A program made the position numbers and the translations under genes. From assembly GCA_016794785.1 (NCBI GenBank), contig JAEUHC010000015.1, positions 310,001 through 374,000 on the forward strand: DNA of 64,000 bases. The letters run 5' to 3'. This document shows, piece after piece, positions 52,171 through 61,700 of the stretch. Source of the DNA: Opitutaceae bacterium (GTDB taxonomy: Bacteria > Verrucomicrobiota > Verrucomicrobiia > Opitutales > Opitutaceae). The notes under the pieces were generated by a model. It searched no databases. It saw only the letters and a list, made by a program, of their open reading frames with translations, and was not told the origin of the DNA. Each line of letters opens with the position of its first letter. Positions within the stretch are counted from its first letter, which is position 1.

Positions 52171-53760
52171 ATGAGTTCCCAGGTCATCGGCGGTCTCGAA
52201 ATCACCGGTCCACTGCGCGCCCGCTACGCCGAGGTGCTTGCGCCCGAAGCCTGCGCCTTAGTGGCCGGGCTCGAGGCGAAGTTCGGCGCGCGCCGCCGCG
52301 AGTTGCTGGCGCGCCGTGTAGAGCGCCAGCGCGAGATCGACGCGGGCCAGCTACCGGACTTCCTAGCGGAGACCGCGCACATCCGCGGCGGCAACTGGCG
52401 CGTGCCGCCGCCGCCCGCCGACCTCGTCGACCGCCGCACCGAGATCACCGGCCCCGTCGATCGCAAGATGGCAATCAACGCGCTCAACTCCGGCGCGCAG
52501 TGCTGGATGGCGGACTTCGAGGACGCCAACTCGCCGACGTGGGACAACGTCATCGAGGGCCAGATCAACATGCGCGACGCCGTGCGCCGCACGATCACAT
52601 TCACCTCGCCCGAGGGAAAAAACTACGCGTTGAAGGAAAAGACCGCGACCATCGTGACTCGCCCGCGTGGCTGGCACCTGGAGGAGAAGCACGCCCTCCT
52701 CGGCGGCCGGCGCATCAGCGCGTCGCTCTTCGACTGGGGGCTCTATTTTTTCCACAACGCCCGCGAGCTGCTCGCGCGCGGCAGCGGCCCGTATTTTTAC
52801 CTGCCCAAGCTGGAGAGCCATCTGGAGGCGCGGCTGTGGAACGAGGTCTTCATCCACGCGCAGGCGGCGCTGGGCATCCCGCGCGGCAGCGTGCGGGTAA
52901 CCGTGCTGATCGAGACGATCCTCGGGGCCTTCGAGGCGGAGGAGATTCTCTACGAGCTGCGCGAGCACGCCAGCGGGCTCAACTGCGGGCGCTGGGACTA
53001 CATTTTCAGCTTCGTGAAGAAGCTGCGCAACCGGCCTGAGTATCTGTTTCCCGACCGCACGCTGATCACGATGACGGTGCCGTTCATGCGCGCCTACGCG
53101 CTGCACGTGATCAACGTCTGCCACCGCCACGGCGCCTATGCGATGGGCGGCATGGCCGCGCAGATCCCGATCAAGAACGATCCCGCCGCCAACGAGGCCG
53201 CGCTCGCCAAGGTCCGGGCCGACAAGGAGCGCGAGGCGCGCGACGGGCACGACGGCACGTGGGTCGCGCATCCCGGCCTCGTGCAGGCCGCGATCGAGGC
53301 CTTCGGCCACCACATGAAGGGCCCCAACCAGCTCGACCGCTTCCACGACATCAAGGTCACCGCCGCCATGATGCTCGCGCCGCTCAAGGGACCGATCACG
53401 GAAGCCGGCGTGCGGTGGAACCTGCACGTCGGCGTGCGCTATCTCGAAGCGTGGCTCGGCGGTTCCGGCGCCGAGCCGATCCACCACCTGATGGAAGACC
53501 TCGCGACCTCGGAGATCTCGCGGTCGCAGCTCTGGCAGTGGCTGAAGTTCGGCGCCACGCTCGACGACGGCCGCAAGATTACCGCCGGGCTGTATGATGC
53601 CTTGCTCGCGGACGAGCTGGCCAAAATCCGCGCCGAATACGGGGAGGCGCGCTACGACAGCGGGCATTTCAAGGACGCGGTTGAGCTGTTCATGCGCATG
53701 TCGAAGAGCGCGCACTTCGACGAGTTTCTCTCCTTGCCGGCCTATGAGCTGTTGCCGTGA
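52171..53760 (+). CDS. aceB: Malate synthase A
   Basis: The ATG at 52171 gives 529 residues, the usual length for AceB. AQCWMADFEDANSPTW, LPKLESHLEARLWNEVF, VLIETILGAFEAEEILYEL, MGGMAAQIPIKND and the C-terminal EISRSQLWQWLKFG are hallmark strands, including the Mg-binding Glu/Asp residues. It condenses glyoxylate with acetyl-CoA to malate. No isocitrate lyase is nearby, and it heads a purine-degradation operon whose product is glyoxylate. Here it probably serves glyoxylate recovery from allantoin rather than acetate growth. Its stop overlaps the next start as GTGA. Confidence 0.95.
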   Translation: MSSQVIGGLEITGPLRARYAEVLAPEACALVAGLEAKFGARRRELLARRVERQREIDAGQLPDFLAETAHIRGGNWRVPPPPADLVDRRTEITGPVDRKMAINALNSGAQCWMADFEDANSPTWDNVIEGQINMRDAVRRTITFTSPEGKNYALKEKTATIVTRPRGWHLEEKHALLGGRRISASLFDWGLYFFHNARELLARGSGPYFYLPKLESHLEARLWNEVFIHAQAALGIPRGSVRVTVLIETILGAFEAEEILYELREHASGLNCGRWDYIFSFVKKLRNRPEYLFPDRTLITMTVPFMRAYALHVINVCHRHGAYAMGGMAAQIPIKNDPAANEAALAKVRADKEREARDGHDGTWVAHPGLVQAAIEAFGHHMKGPNQLDRFHDIKVTAAMMLAPLKGPITEAGVRWNLHVGVRYLEAWLGGSGAEPIHHLMEDLATSEISRSQLWQWLKFGATLDDGRKITAGLYDALLADELAKIRAEYGEARYDSGHFKDAVELFMRMSKSAHFDEFLSLPAYELLP

Positions 53761-54278
53761 CCACGACCCGCACGCTGGATGAATTGAACTCGATGGATCG
53801 CCCGGCCTTCACGGCGGCGCTCGGTCACCTGTTCGAGCACTCGCCGTGGGTGGCCGAGGAGGCGTGGCTACGGCGGCCATTTCGCGACGCGGCCCACCTG
53901 CACCGCGAGCTCTGCGCGACGATGCGTGCCGCAGCGCGCGAACGTCAGCTCGCGCTCATCCGCGCGCACCCCGATCTGGCCGGTCGCCTGGCGCAGCAGA
54001 ACAAGCTCACCGCCGAATCGACGCGCGAGCAGGCGAGCGCCGGGCTCGGCGCGCTCACGGCCGAGGAGCTGGCGGATTTCCAGCGGCACAATGCCGCGTA
54101 TCTCGCGCGCTTCAGCTTTCCGTTCATCATTTGCGCGCGCTTGAACAACAAGGCCGCGATTCTCGCCGCGATGCGCACGCGCATCGGCGACCCGCCGGAG
54201 ACGGAGTTCGCCACCGCTCTCGGAGAAATTGAAAAAATCGCGCAGCTTCGGCTGGCTGATGTGCTGAAGGCTGACTGA
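53757..54278 (+). CDS. uraD: 2-oxo-4-hydroxy-4-carboxy-5-ureidoimidazoline (OHCU) decarboxylase
   Basis: 173 residues. MDRPAFTAALGHLFEHSPWVAEEAW, ALIRAHPDLAGRLA with the catalytic His, and STREQASAGL with the Glu/Gln pair are signature strands of URAD. FPFIICARLNNK completes the fold. It makes S-allantoin from OHCU, following HIU hydrolase. The start is GTG at 53757, overlapping the malate synthase stop; the only other Met lies within the domain. It is part of the purine-degradation operon. Confidence 0.92.
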   Translation: MTTTRTLDELNSMDRPAFTAALGHLFEHSPWVAEEAWLRRPFRDAAHLHRELCATMRAAARERQLALIRAHPDLAGRLAQQNKLTAESTREQASAGLGALTAEELADFQRHNAAYLARFSFPFIICARLNNKAAILAAMRTRIGDPPETEFATALGEIEKIAQLRLADVLKAD

Positions 54279-54356
54279 CGCACCCGGCGAACCGCCCTGA
54301 TAATTTGCCTGCCTTTGTCCACGGCATCCGCGTAATCCGTTTCCGACCCTTTCCCC

Positions 54357-54701
54357 ATGACCGCCAAACTCACCACCCATGTCCTCGACCTCACGACCGG
54401 CAAGCCCGCCGCCGGCATGCGGATCGAACTTTGGAATCTCGACGGCAAGCCGCACCTGCTCAAGGCCGCGGTGACCAATGCCGACGGGCGGACCGACGCG
54501 CCGCTGCTTGAGCCCGCCGAGATGGCGGTCGGCCGCTACGAGCTGCTCTTTTTCGTGAAGGATTATTTTGTCACGCATCACCGCGACAGCCCCTTCCTGG
54601 ATCGTGTGCCCGTGCGCTTCGCCATCGCCGACGCCGCAGCCGGCTACCATGTGCCGCTGCTGGTGACGCCTTGGGCTTACCAGACCTATCGCGGGAGCTG
54701 A
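54357..54701 (+). CDS. uraH: 5-Hydroxyisourate hydrolase (transthyretin-like)
   Basis: 114 residues with the full set of HIUase marks: HVLDLTTGKPAAGM at the N-terminus, GRTDAPLL, ERYELLF-like VGRYELLFFVKDYF, HVPLLVTPWAYQTYRGS and the family-defining C-terminal YRGS. No signal peptide is present, so it is cytoplasmic. It opens 5-hydroxyisourate to OHCU for the decarboxylase just upstream. A 78-base gap separates it from uraD; a pyrimidine-rich stretch with no clear ribosome-binding site precedes the ATG. Confidence 0.95.
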   Translation: MTAKLTTHVLDLTTGKPAAGMRIELWNLDGKPHLLKAAVTNADGRTDAPLLEPAEMAVGRYELLFFVKDYFVTHHRDSPFLDRVPVRFAIADAAAGYHVPLLVTPWAYQTYRGS

Positions 54702-54744
54702 ACAGCGACTTTACTCGGGGCGATGACTGGGACATTCTGCTGCC

Positions 54745-54963
54745 ATGAATATCGCTCCTCCGCTCCACAGTATGACCACGGCGGAGAAATTGGAACTGAT
54801 GGAAATGATCTGGGCCGACCTTTCCCAGGATGAGACGAATTTCGCCTCACCGCCGTGGCACGAACAGGTGTTGCGCGAACGTGAGGCGGCCATGCGCGAA
54901 GGTCGCGAAGTTCCGATTGATTGGGAGACTGCCAAGCGAAAGCTGCGCGATCTGCGGGCATGA
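54745..54963 (+). CDS. Antitoxin of a RelE/ParE-type module (addiction module component family)
   Basis: 72 residues. MTTAEKLELMEMIWADL followed by PPWHEQVLREREAAMREGREVPIDWETAKRKLR matches the small putative addiction module component family (TIGR02574-like), which neutralises a ParE-type toxin. The toxin follows with an ATGA overlap. GC content is about 50% in the 60-base line I counted, clearly below the flanking genes, so the pair is likely acquired. It stands in the middle of the purine-degradation operon between uraH and the amidohydrolase. Confidence 0.85.
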   Translation: MNIAPPLHSMTTAEKLELMEMIWADLSQDETNFASPPWHEQVLREREAAMREGREVPIDWETAKRKLRDLRA

Positions 54964-55250
54964 ATCTGCTGATCCTGCCGTCGGCGTCGGATGATCTCGC
55001 TGAGGGGTTCCGATTCTACGAACGGCAGGCTCCGGGCCTCGGTGATTATTTTCGGGACAGTTTGATCGCCGATATTGATTTGCTGCCCGTGAGTGCAGGC
55101 GCGCATCGTCGAGTCTTTGGCTGGCATAGGACACTCGCACGAAGATTTCCCTATGCGATTTACTATTCGGTGCAGGAGCAGGCGGTGGTTGTTCGCGCGG
55201 TGCTTGATTGCCGGAGGGATCCGGCATGGCTGCGGAAGAAACTCAAATGA
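54960..55250 (+). CDS. RelE/ParE-family toxin
   Basis: 96 residues. LLILPSASDDLAEGFRFYERQAPGLGDYFRDSL at the N-terminus and the strand pair RRFPYAIYYSVQEQAVVVRAVLDCRRDP are the usual ParE/RelE toxin marks. RelE members cleave ribosome-bound mRNA, ParE members poison gyrase; sequence alone does not decide. Start and stop overlap the antitoxin upstream and the amidohydrolase downstream (ATGA at both ends). GC content is about 52% in the line I counted. Confidence 0.87.
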   Translation: MNLLILPSASDDLAEGFRFYERQAPGLGDYFRDSLIADIDLLPVSAGAHRRVFGWHRTLARRFPYAIYYSVQEQAVVVRAVLDCRRDPAWLRKKLK

Positions 55251-56491
55251 AGATCGACAGACTTTCCGGAATGCTCAGCGAGCTGGGCTGCGTTAGCGAC
55301 GAGCCCGGGAAACTCACACGCACGTTCCTCTCGCCGGCGATGCGCCGGGCGAACCGGCTGGTCGGCGGTTGGATGAAAGATGCCGGGCTCGCGGTCCGCG
55401 AGGATGCGGTGGGGAATCTGATTGGGCGGATCGAGGGCTCGGACAAGAAAGCGAAAACACTCCTGCTCGGCTCACACCTCGACACGGTGCGCGATGCCGG
55501 TCGTTTCGACGGGACGCTTGGGGTGTTGCTGCCCATTGTGGCCTTGGCCGAACTCAAGCGTCGCGGCGTGACGCTGCCGTTTGCGGTCGAGGTGATCGGA
55601 TTTTCTGAGGAAGAGGGCGTGCGGTTTGCGAGCGCCTACATCGGCAGCAAAGGCTACCTGGGTCTTCTGACCGCGGCGGATTTGAAACTGCGCGATGCCG
55701 AGGGCACGTCGGTGCGCAAGGCGATCTCTGAATGGAGCCGCGGCGCCCCCGCCGCGGTAGTTCGACGCAACGCGGCGAGGGCGCCGCGTCCCCAGGATCT
55801 GCTCGGCTACGTCGAGGTGCACATCGAGCAGGGGCCGGTTTTGGAAAAGGAGAAGCTGGCGGTCGGCGTGGTGTCGGCCATCGCGGGGCAGAGCCGCTTC
55901 AAGCTCACCTGGACGGGCAAGGCGGGGCACGCGGGCACGACGCCGATGCCACTGCGGCACGACGCGCTCGCGGGCGCCGCGGAATTTACTATTGGCGTGG
56001 AAGCGATCGCTCGTCGCACGCCCGGGCTGGTTGCGACGGTCGGCGCCCTCACGGTCACTCCGGGCGCGGCCAACGTCATCCCGGGCGAGGTTGTTCACAC
56101 GCTCGATGTGCGCCATGCCCGTGATGCGGTGCGACGCTCCGCGCTGATGCAGTTGGGCCGGCTGGCGACTCGCATCGCACGTGAGCGCGGCTTGCAGCGC
56201 CGCTGGCAGCGCACCCAGGAAAACCGCGCGGTCGCGTGCTCGCCCGCGCTCACCGCGCAGCTGGGGCGCAGCGTGGAGGCCGCGCAGGGCCGCAGCCTCT
56301 CGCTGGTGAGCGGCGCCGGGCACGACGGCGTGGTGCTGTCGTCGCTGACCCCGATCGCGATGCTGTTTGTGCGGTGCCACGGTGGGCTGAGCCACCATCC
56401 GGACGAATATGCCTCCCCTGCGGACTGTGGGGTGGCGCTGCGCGTGATGGTGGACTTTCTCGAGCGAATGGCCCAGCAACACGCCCGATGA
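55247..56491 (+). CDS. M20 amidohydrolase, allantoate amidohydrolase-like (allC or ureidoglycolate hydrolase type)
   Basis: The start at 55247 (414 residues) overlaps the toxin stop as ATGA and has GGAAG upstream. An ATG at 55226 with a GGAGG box 8 bases upstream is an equally good alternative. LLGSHLDTVRDAGRFDG, GFSEEEGVRF, VEVHIEQGPVLE, WTGKAGHAGTTPMPLR and SGAGHDGVVLSSL are the metal and substrate motifs of the allantoate/carbamoyl amidohydrolase family. Codons near 55733-55794 encode an Arg/Ala-rich linker derived from a palindromic element. It likely turns allantoate into ureidoglycine, but the closely related ureidoglycolate amidohydrolase cannot be excluded. The stop overlaps the next start. 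Confidence 0.85.
   Translation: MKIDRLSGMLSELGCVSDEPGKLTRTFLSPAMRRANRLVGGWMKDAGLAVREDAVGNLIGRIEGSDKKAKTLLLGSHLDTVRDAGRFDGTLGVLLPIVALAELKRRGVTLPFAVEVIGFSEEEGVRFASAYIGSKGYLGLLTAADLKLRDAEGTSVRKAISEWSRGAPAAVVRRNAARAPRPQDLLGYVEVHIEQGPVLEKEKLAVGVVSAIAGQSRFKLTWTGKAGHAGTTPMPLRHDALAGAAEFTIGVEAIARRTPGLVATVGALTVTPGAANVIPGEVVHTLDVRHARDAVRRSALMQLGRLATRIARERGLQRRWQRTQENRAVACSPALTAQLGRSVEAAQGRSLSLVSGAGHDGVVLSSLTPIAMLFVRCHGGLSHHPDEYASPADCGVALRVMVDFLERMAQQHAR
55733..55794. repeat. Long imperfect palindrome inside the amidohydrolase gene, copy A of a dispersed element
   Basis: Two 24-base arms (55733-55756 and 55771-55794) pair at 21 of 24 positions around a 14-base loop. The right arm shares 18 contiguous bases with the element at 51562. 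The element is translated in frame, encoding a stretch around SRGAPAAVVRRNAARAPRP in the variable linker just before the LLGYVEVHIEQ motif, and contains no stop codon. Confidence 0.75.
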
Positions 56492-57897
56492 AACGAACGG
56501 GGCCGATTGTCCGGGAGAATACCAAAACGATTCACGAACCCGAGCGGCTCGATCTCGTCGTGCGCGGCGGACGGGTCGTGACGCCCGATGGCATCATCGA
56601 CGCCGAGATTGGCATCGTGCGCGGAAAGATCGTCCGTCTCGCGCCGCGCGTCCCGGACGCGTCCGAGGCCGAGCTCGACGCGCGCGGGCGCTACGTTTTC
56701 CCCGGCATCGTCGATGCGCATGTGCATTTCAACGAGCCCGGCCGCGCCGAGTGGGAGGGAATCGCGACCGGATCGGCCGCGCTCGCGGCGGGCGGGGGCA
56801 CGATGTTCTTCGACATGCCGCTCAACTCCGAGCCGCCCGTGCTGAATGCGGCGGCGCTGCGCGAGAAGCGGCGCATCGCCGAGGAGAAATCCTGCACGGA
56901 CTTTGCGCTCTGGGGCGGGCTCACGCCGGGCAACCTCGATCAGCTCGCCGGCCTGCGCGACGCCGGCGCGATCGGGCTGAAGGCCTTCATGTGCGACAGC
57001 GGCATCGCGAGTTTTGCGCAGGCCGATGCGAAGACGCTGCGCGAGGGCATGAAGCGCGCGGCGAAGCTCGGACTGCTGGTGGCCGTCCACGCGGAGGACG
57101 ACGCGCTGGCCGCCAAGCTCACCGCGGAGATCAAGGCCTCGGGCCGCACGGATGCGCGCGCGTGGCTCGACTCGCGTCCAGTCGAGGTGGAACTCGCCGC
57201 GATTCGCCTGGCGCTCGAGCTGGCCGGAGAAACGGGCTGTGCGCTGCACGTGGTGCACGTGAGCAGCCCCGAGGGCGTTGCGCTCATCTCCGAGGCGCGC
57301 GATCAGCGCGTGGATGTGACGGCTGAGACCTGTCCGCATTATCTTTTGCTCAACGACAAGGACGTCGCGCGGCTCGGTGCGCTCGGCAAATGCGCCCCGC
57401 CGATCCGCGACGAAAAACGCCGCAAGGCCCTCTGGGCCGGCCTGCGCGCGGGCGACATCCAGACCGTCGGCTCCGATCACTCGCCCTCGCGGCCGGAGAT
57501 GAAGGACTCGGCGAATATGTTCGCGGTCTGGGGCGGCATCGCCGGCGTGCAGCACGGTTTCGAGCTGCTGTTTTCCGCCTGCGAGAAGACCGCGGACAAG
57601 GATCTGCCCATCCTCGCCGCGGTGCTCGCGCGCAACGTCGCCCGCCGTTTCCGCATCGACGATCGCAAGGGTCAGATCGCCTTCGGGCGCGACGCAGATT
57701 TTTCCCTGATCGAGTTTGGCAAAGCCCGGACGATCGAGGCCGAGGATCTTTGGACGCGCCACCGGATCAGCGCTTACGCGGGGGAGCGCAGCCGCGCCCG
57801 CATCACGCACACCTACGTGCGCGGCCAGCCGATCTTTGCGGACGGCCGGTTGACGAACCTGCCCGCGCCGGGTCAGTTTCTCGCGCCCCATCGCTAA
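56488..57897 (+). CDS. allB: Allantoinase
   Basis: The ATG at 56488 overlaps the amidohydrolase stop (469 residues). DAHVHFNEPGRAEWEG gives the first metal histidines, GLKAFMCDSG (near residue 164) the carboxylated lysine, then VHAED, HVVHVSS and VGSDHSPSR. The pattern is the cyclic amidohydrolase family; FMCDSG and FNEPGR match AllB rather than dihydropyrimidinase. It opens allantoin to allantoate. It lies between the amidohydrolase and the ureidoglycine aminohydrolase, in pathway order around it. Confidence 0.93.
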   Translation: MKRTGPIVRENTKTIHEPERLDLVVRGGRVVTPDGIIDAEIGIVRGKIVRLAPRVPDASEAELDARGRYVFPGIVDAHVHFNEPGRAEWEGIATGSAALAAGGGTMFFDMPLNSEPPVLNAAALREKRRIAEEKSCTDFALWGGLTPGNLDQLAGLRDAGAIGLKAFMCDSGIASFAQADAKTLREGMKRAAKLGLLVAVHAEDDALAAKLTAEIKASGRTDARAWLDSRPVEVELAAIRLALELAGETGCALHVVHVSSPEGVALISEARDQRVDVTAETCPHYLLLNDKDVARLGALGKCAPPIRDEKRRKALWAGLRAGDIQTVGSDHSPSRPEMKDSANMFAVWGGIAGVQHGFELLFSACEKTADKDLPILAAVLARNVARRFRIDDRKGQIAFGRDADFSLIEFGKARTIEAEDLWTRHRISAYAGERSRARITHTYVRGQPIFADGRLTNLPAPGQFLAPHR

Positions 57898-57903
57898 ACC
57901 ACC

Positions 57904-58647
57904 ATGAGCTTGCCCTTTGGTCAGACCCGCACCCGTGTCGCCGCCCGCCACGCCCTCATCGCGCCCGATGGGCACGTGAACAGCTCTGTCCCCGGCATCA
58001 CGGGCGCGACGACCGTCATTGTGATCAATGCCGCGATGGGCGCGCGTTTCGCGCAGGTGCTCGCCACGTTTGAGACGGGCGGCCGGGCGGATTTCGCCGG
58101 CAGCGAAGTCGAGACCGCGGGTTATTTCGAGACGGGCGGCGCCTCATTGAGGATCGGCACGGAGAAGGCCAAGTGCGGACCGGGTGGCTTTTTCTTCGCA
58201 CCGGCTGGCTCCGATTGGTCGATCACCGCGCCCAAGGCCGGGACACGCGTCACTCTTTTTCAGAAGATATATCAGGTAATCGCCGGCCTCAGCGCGCCCC
58301 GCGCTGTGATCGGCGACGCCGCGGCGATGAAAGGGCGTCCCTTCCTCGGTGATCCGGCCGCGCGCCTGAAGGTGCTCCTCCCGGACGTGCCGGAGTTTGA
58401 TCTGGCGATGAACATCTTCACCTACCAGCCGGGTGCGACATTGCCTTTTGTCGAGACGCACGTGATGGAGCACGGCCTGCTGATGCTGGCGGGGCAGGGC
58501 GTTTACCGGCTCGAGGATTCGTGGTATCCCGTCGCGGCGGGCGATGCGATCTGGATGGCTCCCTATTGCCCGCAGTGGTTCGTCGCGATGGGCAAGACGC
58601 CCGCCAGCTACCTCTACTATAAGGATGTGAACCGCGCCGCGCTGTGA
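57904..58647 (+). CDS. allE: (S)-Ureidoglycine aminohydrolase (double cupin)
   Basis: 247 residues with two cupin domains: RALVAPDGHVNSSVPG-like start (RHALIAPDGHVNSSVPG), FETGGRADF, FFFAPAGSDWS and, in the second half, HVMEHGLLMLAGQGVYRL with VAAGDAIWMAPYCPQWF. The Glu/His metal set of the second domain (VETHVMEHG) is present. AllE removes ammonia from ureidoglycine to give ureidoglycolate. The gene starts six bases after the allantoinase stop codon. A degenerate REP-like sequence lies after it at 58658. Confidence 0.93.
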   Translation: MSLPFGQTRTRVAARHALIAPDGHVNSSVPGITGATTVIVINAAMGARFAQVLATFETGGRADFAGSEVETAGYFETGGASLRIGTEKAKCGPGGFFFAPAGSDWSITAPKAGTRVTLFQKIYQVIAGLSAPRAVIGDAAAMKGRPFLGDPAARLKVLLPDVPEFDLAMNIFTYQPGATLPFVETHVMEHGLLMLAGQGVYRLEDSWYPVAAGDAIWMAPYCPQWFVAMGKTPASYLYYKDVNRAAL

Positions 58648-58657
58648 GCGGTCCGAG

Positions 58658-58678
58658 GTAGGAGCCCGCTTGCGTGGC
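58658..58678. repeat. Degenerate REP-like unit between allE and xdh
   Basis: GTAGGAGCCCGCTTGCGTGGC matches the REP core at 49867 at about 14 of 21 positions and keeps the GCCCGC-TT-GC arrangement with one broken arm. It may be a decayed unit of the same family. It lies in the 56-base gap before the xanthine dehydrogenase gene. Confidence 0.4.
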
Positions 58679-58703
58679 GCGCGCTCTGCTGTTTCCTCGC
58701 CCC

Positions 58704-61700
58704 ATGGCAAATGGAGCAGCGGGGTTTGATTTCATCCTCAACGGCCAATCCGTCCGCATCGACGGCGTGCCCGCGACGACCACGCTGCTCGATTGGCTGC
58801 GCGATGCGGGGCGCACGGGCAGCAAGTGCGGCTGCGCCGAAGGCGACTGCGGCGCCTGCACGGTTGCGCTCGTGGATCGCGACGCGGCGGGGCGGCCGAC
58901 CTACCGGGCGATCAACAGCTGCATCGCGCTCCTGCCGATGTTCGCGGGGCGCGAGGTGGTGACGGTCGAGGGGCTCGCCGACGGCGAGTCTCTGCACCCC
59001 GTGCAGCGCGAGATGGTGGAGCACCAAGGATCGCAGTGCGGGTATTGCACGCCGGGCTTCGTCGTCTCGCTGTTCGAGGCCTACTACCGGAGCGATGTTT
59101 CGCAGCCCTGTCAGATCAACGACCAGTTGTGCGGGAATCTCTGCCGTTGCACCGGCTACCGCCCGATCCGCGATGCGGCGGTCGCGGCGCTCGCCGGGCG
59201 TGGCGCCACGCTGGAGGATCGGTTTGCCGTCCGGCTCAAGCAGCCCATGCCGGCGCCGGGGGGGCTTGATTACCAGGCGCACGGAGGCCGTTTCTTTCGG
59301 CCTGAGTCGCTCGCGGAGCTTTTCGGCCTGAAGCGGGATCATCCCGGTGCGGTCCTTGTCGCCGGCGCTACTGAGATTGGCGTCGAGCTGAACAAGAAGT
59401 TCAAAAGATTCCCCGTGCTAATCTCCGTCGAGGGCGTGCCGGAGTTGACGTGCATCTCCTCCTCGGAAAGCGAATGGCGTCTCGGCGCGGCCGCCAGCCT
59501 CACGGCGATTGAGGAAAAGACGGGCACGGAGTTTCCGTCCCTTGCGAAGATGCTCGCGGTGTTTGCGTCGCGCCAGATCCGCAACCGCGCGACGCTCGGC
59601 GGCAATATCGCGACGGCGTCGCCCATCGGGGACAGCGCGCCTGTTTTGCTTACGCTCGAGGCGAGCGTCGTTCTGGCCTGCGCCACGGGCGAACGCACCG
59701 TGCCGCTCGAGGAGTTTTTAACCGGCTATCGCAAGACTTGTATGCGCGCCGACGAGATCATCCGCGAGATCGTGGTGCCGCGGACCATCGTGGCGGCAGG
59801 CCTCGCGCAGCGGAGCGATTATCAGAAGGTTTCCCACCGGCGCGAACTCGACATCAGCATCGTCGCCGCCGCGTTCTGCCTTGATATCGACGAAGCGGGC
59901 GTGGTGCGGCGGGCGCGCATCGCTTATGGCGGCGTGGCGGAGCGGACCCTGCGTGCGCGGCGCGCGGAGGCGGCCTTGGAGGGCAGGACAATCGCCGAGG
60001 CGCGAGCGGCCGTCGCCGCGGCGCTGCGCGAGGAGTTCAAACCCATCGACGATGTGCGGGGCAGCGCGGAATATCGGCGCGGCATGGTCGTCGGCTTGTG
60101 GGACAAGTTCGTCTCTGGCGAGACCAGCCTCGCCGTCGATCTGCCGCCGGATTTCAAGCACAGCGCGCCGTGGGAGGTCTCGGAGGCCTCGCGGCACCTG
60201 CGGCATGAGAGCGCGGTCGGGCATGTCACGGGTCGTGTGCACTACGTGGACGACACAGCGCGTCAGCGGCCGATGCTGGAGGTGTGGCCCGTGCTCGCGC
60301 CGCACGCGCACGCGAGGATTTTGCGTCGCGATGCGACGGCCGCGCGGGCCGCGCCGGGCGTGAAGGCTGTGTTGATGGCCGAGGATGTGCCGGGCGAGAA
60401 CAACGTCGGCGTGTCGCGGCAGGACGAAACGCTCTTCGCGGCGAACGAGGTGATGTATCACGGGCACCTCGTCGCGCTCGTCGTGGGCGAGTCCATCGCG
60501 GCGTGCCGCGCCGCGGCGGCGCTGGTGGAGGTGGACTACGCTCCGCTGCCGGCGCTTCTCACGATCGCGGATGCCGTGGCGGCGGGCAGCTTCCACAATC
60601 CGCTGCGCACGCTCGCGCGCGGCGACGCGGGCGCGGCGCTGGCGGCGGCGCCAGCGAGGCTTGCGGGGGAGTTCTCCTTCGGCGGACAGGAGCATTTTTA
60701 TCTCGAAACCCATGCGGCGTGGGCGGAGTGGGGCGACGAGGGCGACGTCTTCATCAGTTCCTCGACGCAGCACCCATCGGAGATCCAGGCGATCGTCGCC
60801 GAGGTCCTGCACGTGCCGCGCAACAAAGTCGTCGTGCAATCGCCGCGCATGGGCGGCGGTTTCGGCGGCAAGGAGACGCAGGGCAACACCCCCGCCGCGC
60901 TGGTCGCGCTCGCCGCGCGCGTGACCGGCCGCCCCGTGCGCCTGCAATGGGATCGGGACATCGACATGACGATGACGGGCAAGCGCCACCCGTTTCAGGC
61001 GCGCTTCGAGGTGGGCCACTCCGCCGACGGCCGGGTGCTCGCGGCGAACATCGACCTCGTGTCGGACGGCGGCTGGTCGCTCGACCTCTCGCAGCCGGTG
61101 CTGGAGCGCGCGATGTTTCATGTGGACAACGCCTACTATCTGCCCGCGCTGCGCGTGACGGGCCGGGTGGCCAAGACGCATCTGGCATCGAACACCGCCT
61201 TCCGCGGCTTTGGCGGCCCGCAGGGCATGCTCGTGATCGAGGAAATCATGGACCGCGTGGCGCGGGCGACGGGGCTGCCGCCGGAGGTGGTGCGCGAGCG
61301 CAATTTTTACCACGGCACCGGCGAGACCAACCGCACCCACTATGGGGCGGATGTCGGCGATCATCGCCTGCAGACGATTTGGCGCAGTGTGTTGGAGGCG
61401 TCGCAGTTCGCCGAACGCCGCCTCGCGGTCGCGGAGTGGAACCGCACGCATCCGCGGGCGCGGCGCGGGCTCGCGATCACGCCGGTGAAGTTCGGGATTT
61501 CCTTCACGCTGACGCACTACAACCAAGGCGGCGCGCTCGTGCACATCTACCAGGACGGCAGCGTGCAGGTGAACCACGGCGGCACGGAGATGGGGCAGGG
61601 GTTGCACACGAAAATCCTCGGCGTCGCGATGCGCGAACTCGGCCTGCCCGCCGCCGCGATCAGGCTCATGCGCACCAGCACGGACAAAGTGCCCAACACC

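Noticed and set aside
54305..54338. TTGCCT and TAATCC boxes before uraH as a promoter
   Set aside because: The spacing is about 22 bases and the matches are poor; not enough to call.
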